From positions 1-5,635 of the forward strand of contig CAMGKS010000084.1 in NCBI GenBank assembly GCA_946056785.1: 5,635 nt of DNA, given 5' to 3'. This stretch comes from an uncultured Clostridia bacterium (GTDB taxonomy: Bacteria; Bacillota; Clostridia; Christensenellales; CAG-917). The translations under genes were made by a program, and so were the position numbers. The notes beneath the pieces are model-generated. The model was not told the origin of the DNA and did no database searches. It saw only the letters and a program-made list of their open reading frames with translations. Of this stretch, positions 1-5,368 are shown in pieces; position 1 is the stretch's first letter; each line of letters opens with the position of its first letter.

Positions 1-165
1 ATTTTATTTAAACATATTTTATTTAAATACGTTTATACTCTTTTTCTTCAACGTATTTTCCTAAAATACGTTTTGAAATAAATAAGGTTTAATTTCAAAA
101 TATGTTTTTAAAATGCATTTTCCTGAAATATTTTTACGCTTTTAAACTACGTTTTGACGTTTACG
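1..165. repeat. AT-rich non-coding flank with clustered inverted and direct repeats
   Basis: No gene is visible here. A 12-base unit (ATTTTATTTAAA) occurs at 1-12 and again at 16-27, a 15-base period. A 14-base unit, ATTTTCCT followed by A or G and then AAATA, occurs at 55-68 and 117-130. Three inverted repeats follow closely: 50-59 with 63-72 (10 bp, 3-base loop), 71-79 with 92-100 (9 bp, 12-base loop), and a perfect 12-base palindrome at 110-121. The word ACGTTT recurs at 29, 68, 149 and 157. The stretch lies 3' of the membrane-protein gene. None of the hairpins has the GC stem plus U-tract of a normal terminator, so their role is unknown. Low-complexity drift in AT-rich DNA is a real alternative. 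Confidence 0.5.
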
Positions 166-834
166 TTAATTTGCATTAATATCGGCGTCGGCCATATCGC
201 TTTGGTATTGCGTTCCGTCGACAATGCCGTTTCCCGAAGCCATAATTACGCTTTCCGTCTCTACGCCTTTTTTTCTTTTCAAATTCAAATTTCCGATTTT
301 AAATTTTTTGAAATTAAGCTTTTTATCCGACGAAAAAATTACAGGCATTACGTTGCACAAAATAGCGAATATAAACAGCGTAACGACGCCGGCTCCCAAC
401 GTATATATTGCACAATTGCTAAGTTCGGTCAATTTGTTTGCACATACGGCAAGAAGAATTAACGACATAAGCGACAACACAAGTTGCGAAACCGACAGCG
501 GAATTAAAACTTTTTCCGCCTTTTTTATTTTTTTGAATTTTTCAGCGTGAAAGACGTTGAAATGTTCCAAAATCAATAATAGCGAATATACAAGCAAAAT
601 TATTCCGATAATCAACGTAATCACGCAAATTATACCGTTAAATATTCCCGACCCCGCACCTTTAACGCCGTTGAAATCGGTCATAAATTTAAATGCGTCA
701 TAATTCATGGTTTGCACGTTTCCGTCGGAAAGAGTCACGCTGACAATAATGCACGGACAACATAAGGTAATGATAGTGACAAGTCCCAAGACAAAAGCCG
801 ATATATATGTTACGGCTGTTTTTATTTTTTCCAA
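166..834 (-). CDS. Hypothetical four-helix integral membrane protein, TTG start
   Basis: I do not recognise a family. The 222-residue product has four hydrophobic segments, roughly residues 8-33, 63-91, 108-131 and 143-168. Between helices 2 and 3 lies a lysine-rich loop (about 97-109). The C-terminal tail is first basic (about 171-189) and then polar to acidic (about 190-222). By the positive-inside rule both termini and the basic loop are cytoplasmic, with a roughly 29-residue loop after helix 1 outside. Cysteines stand out: a CCPC cluster at 25-28 near the outer end of helix 1, and C131 and C141 on either side of the short outer loop between helices 3 and 4. The start is TTG at 834-832. 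It is chosen because an AAGGAGG site precedes it at 840-846 and the next in-frame ATG (residue 43) would remove helix 1. The gene follows the glycolytic terminator on the same strand, so it is probably a separate transcription unit. No clear promoter was found. Confidence 0.8.
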   Translation of the reverse strand: MEKIKTAVTYISAFVLGLVTIITLCCPCIIVSVTLSDGNVQTMNYDAFKFMTDFNGVKGAGSGIFNGIICVITLIIGIILLVYSLLLILEHFNVFHAEKFKKIKKAEKVLIPLSVSQLVLSLMSLILLAVCANKLTELSNCAIYTLGAGVVTLFIFAILCNVMPVIFSSDKKLNFKKFKIGNLNLKRKKGVETESVIMASGNGIVDGTQYQSDMADADINAN

Positions 835-837
835 TTT

Positions 838-846
838 CTCCTCCTT
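838..846 (-). promoter_or_regulatory. Ribosome binding site that fixes the TTG start of the membrane-protein gene
   Basis: On the minus strand AAGGAGGAG ends three bases before TTG (834-832). Counting from the core AAGGAGG the spacing is five bases. This near-perfect Shine-Dalgarno match supports use of the non-ATG start. Confidence 0.75.
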
Positions 847-1082
847 ACGTTCAAAGAACTACGGTATATTTAATGCGTCATCTCCAAAATTTAGAACAGC
901 ATTTTTTAGCGATAATTCGCCTTTTTGGCATTTTAAATTGTAATATCGAAAATATTGCATATTCCGAAATTAATAAAGCATATAATTCCGTTTATAAAAT
1001 GTTTCCTCAATTCTACAGCTTCAAACGTTGACGAAAAATTGTTTTTAAAAAAGTTTAAACACAACACTGCCCGTGCGACTTT
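847..1082. other. Non-coding stretch upstream of the membrane-protein gene
   Basis: This AT-rich gap lies between the glycolytic operon terminator and the membrane-protein gene, so it should hold that gene's promoter. Reading the minus strand I found only weak -35/-10 pairs, such as TTGAGG followed 19 bases later by TTATAT in the 979-1012 region, and none good enough to call. No RNA gene and no convincing small ORF is seen. Confidence 0.4.
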
Positions 1083-1116
1083 AAAATAAAAAGCGGAAGT
1101 TATTAGCTTCCGCTTT
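1083..1116 (-). terminator. Intrinsic terminator of the pgk-tpiA-gpmI operon
   Basis: Arms at 1090-1099 and 1107-1116 form a perfect 10-bp stem (AAAGCGGAAG paired with CTTCCGCTTT) with a 7-base loop. On the minus strand the stem runs into a T-rich tract (CTTTTTATTTT). It lies about 70 bases past the gpmI stop codon. Read on the plus strand the following tract is interrupted, so the terminator mainly serves the minus-strand operon. Confidence 0.85.
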
Positions 1117-1124
1117 CATAGCTT

Positions 1125-1151
1125 TTTAAAATATAATACAGATATTTTAAA
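1125..1151. repeat. AT-only inverted repeat between the gpmI stop and its terminator
   Basis: TTTAAAATAT at 1125-1134 is matched by ATATTTTAAA at 1142-1151 with a 7-base gap. The arms contain no G or C, so the hairpin would be weak. It may be chance in AT-rich DNA, or part of the 3' untranslated region fold ahead of the terminator. Confidence 0.35.
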
Positions 1152-1185
1152 CCTGCAATTAATATGCAATCAATTTAACCGCTCT

Positions 1186-2712
1186 TTATTTAACGATAAG
1201 GCTTTTGCCCGTCATTTCGGCAGGAATCTCGACTCCCATCATAGTAAGCATAGTAGGGGCAATATCGCACAGTTTTCCGCCGTCGGCAAGTTTTCCGAAA
1301 CCGTCAACCATAATAAGCGGAACCGGATTTGTAGTATGCGCCGTAAACGGCTTTCCGTCGTCGGCAATCATCTTGTCGGCATTTCCGTGGTCTGCCGTAA
1401 TCAAGCAACTTCCTCCGACAGACTGAATGGCTTCAACGACTTTCTGCACGCACTCGTCAACCGCTTTAACGGCTTTTACAGCCGCCTCTAAAACGCCCGT
1501 ATGACCTACCATATCGCAGTTAGCAAAGTTTAAAATCATAACGTCATATTTTCCGCTCTTAATTTCGGCAACTGCTTTTTCCGTAACTTCATAGGCACTC
1601 ATCTCAGGTTTAAGGTCGTACGTTGCAACCTTTGGAGAAGGAACGAGAATTCTGTCCTCTCCTTTATTTGGCGCTTCAACGCCGCCGTTAAAGAAGAACG
1701 TCACGTGAGCATATTTTTCGGTTTCGGCAATTCTTAATTGCGTTTTGTTAAGTTTTGCAAGATATTCTCCGAGAGTGTTGTCAAGGTGTCTAGGTCCGAA
1801 AGCAACTTTCCAATTTGTAAACGTTGCGTCGTAGCGTGTGAAACCTACGTAACACGGATTTAAAAATCCCGTTTCACGTTCAAAGCCTGTGAAATCTTCG
1901 TTTATAAACGCTCTCGTAATTTGTCTCGCTCTGTCCGGGCGATAATTAAAGAAGATAATACTGTCGCCCTTTTCGATTTTTGCAACCGGTTCTCCGTTTT
2001 CCAGAATTACAGACGGCAAAACGAATTCGTCGGTTACGTTTCTAAGATAGCTGTCTTCCATAGCTTCAGCTGCGGAATTGAATTTCAAGCCTTCGCCCTT
2101 TGTAAGCATGTCATACGCCTTTTTCGTTCTGTCCCAGTTCGTATCACGGTCCATAGCGTAATATCTGCCGCAAACGGTTGCAATCTTTCCGCAACCTGTT
2201 TTTTTCAAAAACTCTTCAAGCTCTTTTACGTAATCGAGACCGCTTTTCGGCGGAACGTCACGTCCGTCCATAAAACAATGGATATAAGGCGTTACGCCTT
2301 CACGCTTAGCCATTTCGATGAGAGCGTGAAGATGTTCGATATGACTATGAACGCCGCCAGGTCCCAACAGACCGTAAACGTGAAGTTTTTTGCCGTTATT
2401 TTTCGCATTGTCCATCGCCCAAAGAAGCGATTCGTTTTTAAAGAAACCGCCCTCGGCAATTTCTTTTGAAATATGAGTTAAATCTTGATAGACGATTCTG
2501 CCCGCACCGATATTGAGATGCCCGACTTCGCTGTTTCCCATTTGTCCGTCAGGGAGTCCTACCGCAAGTCCGCTTGCCTGAAGTTGAGTCGAAGGATATT
2601 TTTCTTTAAGACTATCGATATAAGGAGTACCGGCAAGCGTGATAGCGTTGCCCTCGCCTTTCGGAGCAATGCCGAAACCGTCAAGAATTAAAAGTGCACA
2701 AATTTTCTTCAT
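1186..2712 (-). CDS. gpmI: 2,3-bisphosphoglycerate-independent phosphoglycerate mutase
   Basis: This cytoplasmic enzyme interconverts 3- and 2-phosphoglycerate in lower glycolysis through a phosphoserine intermediate, normally with two Mn2+ ions (alkaline phosphatase superfamily). The 508-residue length is normal for the family. All landmarks are present: D11 in the N-terminal LDGFG motif; the nucleophile S61 in GNSEVGHLNIGAGR; the phosphotransferase-domain motifs VHSH (121-124), R151-D152, R183 and R189; NYRPDR (256-261) with R258; K333; then the second metal cluster D400/H404 in NCDMVGHTG, D441-H442 in TADHGN, and H459 in AHTTNP. The fold is therefore the usual phosphatase domain with the transferase domain inserted after the Ser motif. 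It is the last gene of the operon, 60 bases after tpiA, with a hairpin in the gap. Its ribosome site is weak (AAAGGA, 7 bases before ATG). No damage is seen. Confidence 0.98.
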   Translation of the reverse strand: MKKICALLILDGFGIAPKGEGNAITLAGTPYIDSLKEKYPSTQLQASGLAVGLPDGQMGNSEVGHLNIGAGRIVYQDLTHISKEIAEGGFFKNESLLWAMDNAKNNGKKLHVYGLLGPGGVHSHIEHLHALIEMAKREGVTPYIHCFMDGRDVPPKSGLDYVKELEEFLKKTGCGKIATVCGRYYAMDRDTNWDRTKKAYDMLTKGEGLKFNSAAEAMEDSYLRNVTDEFVLPSVILENGEPVAKIEKGDSIIFFNYRPDRARQITRAFINEDFTGFERETGFLNPCYVGFTRYDATFTNWKVAFGPRHLDNTLGEYLAKLNKTQLRIAETEKYAHVTFFFNGGVEAPNKGEDRILVPSPKVATYDLKPEMSAYEVTEKAVAEIKSGKYDVMILNFANCDMVGHTGVLEAAVKAVKAVDECVQKVVEAIQSVGGSCLITADHGNADKMIADDGKPFTAHTTNPVPLIMVDGFGKLADGGKLCDIAPTMLTMMGVEIPAEMTGKSLIVK

Positions 2713-2729
2713 AGTTTTTCCTTTTTTTT

Positions 2730-2755
2730 AAAAGCAAGCCCGAAGGCTTGCTTTT
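2730..2755 (-). terminator. Intercistronic hairpin between tpiA and gpmI, probable attenuator or mRNA stabiliser
   Basis: Arms at 2730-2740 and 2745-2755 form a perfect 11-bp stem (AAAAGCAAGCC paired with GGCTTGCTTTT). In the minus-strand RNA the loop is UUCG closed by C-G, the unusually stable C(UUCG)G tetraloop. Only four U residues follow before a run of eight A, so termination would be partial. The hairpin sits between the tpiA stop (2773) and the weak gpmI ribosome site. It could lower gpmI expression or protect the upstream mRNA 3' end after processing. Confidence 0.7.
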
Positions 2756-2772
2756 CATTGTATAATTTAAAA

Positions 2773-3522
2773 TTAGAAATTAACAACTTTTGAGAAGTCT
2801 TCCGCTTTAAGGGACGCACCGCCGATAAGACCGCCATCGATTTGCGGCATTGCCATAAGTTCGGAAGCATTTTTAGGATTCATGCTGCCGCCGTATTGAA
2901 TACGAACTTTTTCTTCCGCACATTTAGGGCAATACAATTTACCCATAGTGTCACGAACGATTTTGATGGTATCATTTGCGTCTTGACTTGTTGCCGTCTT
3001 ACCCGTTCCGATTGCCCAAACAGGTTCGTAAGCGATGACGATATTTTCAAGTTCTTCTTTAGCGATATCTTTGAACGCTTCTGTCGTTTGACGTACAAGC
3101 ACTTCTTCAACTTTTCCGCCTTCTCTTTCTTCAAGTGTTTCGCCTATGCAAAGAATGACTTTAAGTCCCGCAGCAAGAGCGGCTTTAACTCTGGCATTAA
3201 CCGTTTGGTCTGTTTCGCCGAAATATTGTCTTCTTTCGCTGTGTCCGATAATAACGTACTCGACGCCAAGTTCTACAAGCATTTTTGCCGAGATTTCACC
3301 GGTAAAAGCTCCTTTCTCAGCCCAGTGTACGTTTTCCGCTCCAACGTGAATGTTGCTTCCTGCCGTTTCAGCAACAGCCGTAGCAAGGTCTGTATAAGGC
3401 GTACAAATTACGACGTCGCATTTTGCGTCTTTAACAAGCGGTTTAAGGTCTTGAATAAGCTGTTTTGTTTCAGCTATTGTGTTGTTCATTTTCCAGTTTC
3501 CTGCAATGATAGGTTTTCTCAT
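2773..3522 (-). CDS. tpiA: Triosephosphate isomerase
   Basis: This cytoplasmic TIM-barrel enzyme interconverts dihydroxyacetone phosphate and glyceraldehyde 3-phosphate. Its 249 residues match the family's usual length of about 250. The active-site residues are in place: N9 and K11 in GNWKMN, the electrophile H94 in IIGHSERR, and the catalytic base E166 in AYEPVWAIGTGK, which also begins the mobile loop 6. The phosphate-binding motifs are YGGS (210-213) and the Gly-rich GGLIGGASL (230-238). The ATG at 3522 has AGGAG seven bases upstream and lies 30 bases after the pgk stop, so the two genes are clearly co-transcribed. One oddity is a CPKC pair (C198, C201) in the helical segment just before the YGGS strand, where relatives usually have a short Glu/Lys stretch. 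C125 in LCIGET is the cysteine normally conserved in the family. Confidence 0.98.
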   Translation of the reverse strand: MRKPIIAGNWKMNNTIAETKQLIQDLKPLVKDAKCDVVICTPYTDLATAVAETAGSNIHVGAENVHWAEKGAFTGEISAKMLVELGVEYVIIGHSERRQYFGETDQTVNARVKAALAAGLKVILCIGETLEEREGGKVEEVLVRQTTEAFKDIAKEELENIVIAYEPVWAIGTGKTATSQDANDTIKIVRDTMGKLYCPKCAEEKVRIQYGGSMNPKNASELMAMPQIDGGLIGGASLKAEDFSKVVNF

Positions 3523-3552
3523 TCTTTTTCTCCTACTATAAGAAATTTTGAT

Positions 3553-4869
3553 TTATTGTTTATCGTTAAGGCAAGCGATACCCGGCAAGACTTTGCCTTC
3601 AAGGAATTCGAGCGAAGCTCCGCCGCCTGTCGATATATGGCTCATTTTGTCTGCAAAGCCTAATTGTGCAACGGCTGCCGCACTGTCGCCGCCGCCGATA
3701 ACGGTAATTGCGTCCGTTTCTGCCATAGCTTTTGCAACTGCCTTTGTTCCTTCCGCAAGAGTCGGATTTTCAAAAACGCCCATAGGTCCGTTCCAGACAA
3801 CCGTCTTGGCAGTCTTAATTGCTTCTGCAAAGATTTCACGCGTTTTAGGTCCGATATCGAGTCCCATCTTGTCGGCAGGAATTGCACAGCTTTCGCAATA
3901 ATCAACGGTAATAGGCTTATCGATAGGGTCAGGGAAAGCAGCGGAAATAGCCGTATCTACAGGAAGAATAATCTTCTTGCCGAGTTGTTCGGCTTTTTCG
4001 AGCATCTTTTTGCAGTAGTCGATTTTTTCTTCGTCTACAAGGCTTGTGCCGATTGAACCGCCCTTTGCTTTGATAAACGTATATGCCATACCGCCGCCGA
4101 TAATCAAAGTATCGCATTTATTGAGAAGATTGTCGATAACGTTAAGTTTGTCGGCAACTTTTGCACCGCCGAGAATAGCGACGAAAGGTCTGCTTGGGTT
4201 TTCAACCGCATTTCCTAAGAATTTCAATTCTTTTTCAATAAGGAAACCGCTGACAGCTACCTTTGCATAACCGTATTGTACGATACCTGCGGTTGTTGCG
4301 TGAGCACGGTGAGCCGTTCCGAAAGCGTCGTTGACGTAAACGTCGCAGAATTGTGAAAGAGCTTTGCAAAGTTCTTCACTGTTGCCTTCTTCGCCTGCGT
4401 CGAAACGGGTGTTCTCCAAAAGAACCGCTTCGCCGTCTTTAAGAGCGGCAACTTTTGCTTTTGCGTCATCGCCGACAAGGTCGGTCGCAAACTGAACTTT
4501 GCCCGGGAAAATTTGATTCAATCTATCAGCGACAGGTTTTAAAGTAAATTTCTTAGGGTCGTTTTTCAATGCCTTTTCAAGAGCTGCTGCTTTTGCCGCC
4601 GCCTGCTCCGATTCAGGTAAAGCTTCAATAGCCTTTTTCTCTTTTTTAGTCAAACCGAAATTCGGTGTAAAAATGTTATGCGGTTTGCCCATGTGAGAAC
4701 AAAGAATAACTTTTGCTCCGTTGTCGAGCAAATATTTGATAGTAGGAAGAGCTCCGTTAATACGGTTTTCATCGGTAATAACGCCGTCTACCATCGGCAC
4801 ATTGAAATCGCAACGGACAAGACATTTTTTGCCTTTAACGTCAATATCTCTGATAGTTTGTTTTGCCAT
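3553..4869 (-). CDS. pgk: Phosphoglycerate kinase with an extended N-domain loop
   Basis: This monomeric cytoplasmic enzyme transfers phosphate from 1,3-bisphosphoglycerate to ADP, giving 3-phosphoglycerate and ATP. N-domain substrate-binding motifs are VRCDFNVP (18-25), R36, SHMGKP (58-63), LENTRF (151-156) and GTAHRAH (184-190). C-domain nucleotide-binding motifs are GGAKVADK (234-241), GGGMAYTF (258-265), WNGPMGVFE (359-367), GGGDSAAAV (392-400) and STGGGASLEFLEGK (413-426). At 438 residues it is about 40 longer than most bacterial Pgk proteins. The excess is a Lys/Glu/Ala-rich, probably helical insertion at about residues 64-106, directly after the SHMGKP loop, where Lys also replaces the commoner Arg. 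The frame stays open upstream to 4983, but the ATG at 4869 is the start: it has AAGGAG five bases upstream, begins the family N terminus, and the longer reading would cross the promoter. It is the first gene of the operon. Confidence 0.97.
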   Translation of the reverse strand: MAKQTIRDIDVKGKKCLVRCDFNVPMVDGVITDENRINGALPTIKYLLDNGAKVILCSHMGKPHNIFTPNFGLTKKEKKAIEALPESEQAAAKAAALEKALKNDPKKFTLKPVADRLNQIFPGKVQFATDLVGDDAKAKVAALKDGEAVLLENTRFDAGEEGNSEELCKALSQFCDVYVNDAFGTAHRAHATTAGIVQYGYAKVAVSGFLIEKELKFLGNAVENPSRPFVAILGGAKVADKLNVIDNLLNKCDTLIIGGGMAYTFIKAKGGSIGTSLVDEEKIDYCKKMLEKAEQLGKKIILPVDTAISAAFPDPIDKPITVDYCESCAIPADKMGLDIGPKTREIFAEAIKTAKTVVWNGPMGVFENPTLAEGTKAVAKAMAETDAITVIGGGDSAAAVAQLGFADKMSHISTGGGASLEFLEGKVLPGIACLNDKQ

Positions 4870-4874
4870 AATAT

Positions 4875-4880
4875 CTCCTT
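4875..4880 (-). promoter_or_regulatory. Ribosome binding site that fixes the pgk start
   Basis: AAGGAG on the minus strand lies five bases before ATG (4869-4867). It decides between this start and the longer open frame reaching 4983, which includes non-homologous residues encoded by the promoter region. Confidence 0.85.
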
Positions 4881-4918
4881 TTAGGGTTTCCCCAAAATTT
4901 TCTTTTATTTCGCCGTAA

Positions 4919-4947
4919 ATTATAACACAACGATACGCAGTTTGCAA
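4919..4947 (-). promoter_or_regulatory. Sigma-A type promoter of the pgk-tpiA-gpmI operon
   Basis: On the minus strand a -35 TTGCAA (4947-4942) is followed by a 17-base spacer and a perfect -10 TATAAT (4924-4919). A TG (4927-4926) one base before the -10 makes it an extended -10. The expected start of transcription is near 4912, giving a leader of about 43 bases before the pgk ATG. Spacing and match are close to ideal, as expected for a highly expressed glycolytic operon. Confidence 0.82.
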
Positions 4948-4957
4948 GAAAATTAAC

Positions 4958-5002
4958 GGTTTAATTAATATTTCGATAAACAATTATCTATTAAATTAAA
5001 CC
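4958..5002. promoter_or_regulatory. Long inverted repeat just upstream of the pgk promoter, possible operator
   Basis: The outer arms GGTTTAATT (4958-4966) and AATTAAACC (4994-5002) are perfect complements. Pairing continues with AATA (4967-4970) and TATT (4989-4992) after a one-base bulge at 4993. An inner GATAA/TTATC pair (4975-4979 with 4984-4988) surrounds ACAA. The element lies 10 bases upstream of the pgk -35 box and is not in the pgk transcript, so a DNA-level role such as a regulator site or curved upstream element is the likelier reading. Which protein would bind is unknown. Confidence 0.5.
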
Positions 5003-5181
5003 TATTATTTAATCTTAATTATATCATTACGTTTTATGCCGTTATTAAAGCCGATAACGCTTGTATCCTTATTTATGATAAAAAAGTTGCCCAAAATTCA
5101 AATAAATATGCTTTTTATCGGGTTTATTGAGTGTTTAATGCGATAATAAATGCTTTTTAAGCTATATTCGCGTTTTTTGTT
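5003..5181. other. Non-coding divergent intergenic DNA
   Basis: No gene or RNA family is recognised. Short structures seen are CGTTAT/ATAACG (5040-5045 with 5054-5059), TTATCG/CGATAA (5115-5120 with 5141-5146), and a 10-base direct repeat ATGCTTTTTA at 5108-5117 and 5150-5159. The stretch separates the pgk promoter from the oppositely directed promoter at 5182-5209. Confidence 0.4.
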
Positions 5182-5209
5182 TTGCAAATACGGAAAAATA
5201 TATTATAAT
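5182..5209 (+). promoter_or_regulatory. Probable promoter of the glycosyltransferase gene
   Basis: TTGCAA at 5182-5187 is followed after 16 bases by a perfect TATAAT at 5204-5209. The -35 hexamer is identical to that of the pgk promoter. Transcription would start near 5216 and leave a leader of about 150 bases. A second TATAAT at 5227-5232 lacks a matching -35 box. Confidence 0.65.
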
Positions 5210-5215
5210 GTTATG

Positions 5216-5368
5216 GACATTTTGTTTATAATATAGTCTACAACCGACTGTCTTTTTTAACCGACTTTTATATGCCGATTATTAAAGTTTACGCTTGCTA
5301 AGTTCATTAAGATACGAAACTCTAACTAAGGCACGGTCGGAAACAAATTTGACTTGTCAGGAGAAAAT
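5216..5368 (+). promoter_or_regulatory. Long 5' leader with repeated CCGAC boxes before the glycosyltransferase gene
   Basis: AACCGACT occurs at 5242-5249 and again 17 bases on at 5259-5266, and a related CCGATT lies at 5275-5280. GTCGG at 5336-5340, about 19 bases before the ribosome site, could pair with either CCGAC copy, which would allow alternative folds. TGAC/GTCA (5350-5353 with 5356-5359) abuts the ribosome site AGGAG. No known riboswitch or T-box signature is recognised, and the pairings are short, so a regulatory role is only a possibility. Confidence 0.3.

Noticed and set aside
50..121. The AT-rich inverted repeats as a terminator for the membrane-protein gene
   Set aside because: The stems hold almost no GC pairs and none is followed by a U-tract on the minus strand.
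1..165. Possible CRISPR array in the repeat-rich left edge
   Set aside because: The repeats are short, irregularly spaced and AT-only, with no uniform repeat-spacer pattern and no cas genes nearby.
154..550. Two overlapping plus-strand frames opposite the membrane-protein gene
   Set aside because: The minus-strand frame has a strong ribosome site and a coherent four-helix topology. The plus-strand frames have neither.
1921..2469. A 182-codon open frame on the plus strand within gpmI
   Set aside because: It is fully antisense to an intact, clearly functional gpmI, with no ribosome site or recognisable protein features.
2842..3663. A 273-codon open frame on the plus strand opposite tpiA and the end of pgk
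   Set aside because: It is antisense to two well-conserved genes, lacks a ribosome site, and its product is low-complexity Phe/Ser/Cys-rich, as expected of a shadow frame.
4870..4983. An upstream extension of pgk giving a 476-residue protein
   Set aside because: The extra residues are not Pgk-like, the frame crosses the pgk promoter, and the ATG at 4869 has an ideal ribosome site and the family N terminus.
5227..5232. A second TATAAT as an alternative -10 box for the glycosyltransferase gene
   Set aside because: No acceptable -35 box lies 16-18 bases upstream, while the TATAAT at 5204-5209 has TTGCAA at a good distance.
5213..5301. Tiny leader ORFs (7 codons from 5213 and 9 codons from 5272) before the glycosyltransferase gene
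   Set aside because: Neither has a ribosome binding site, and such short frames are expected by chance. There is no run of regulatory codons.
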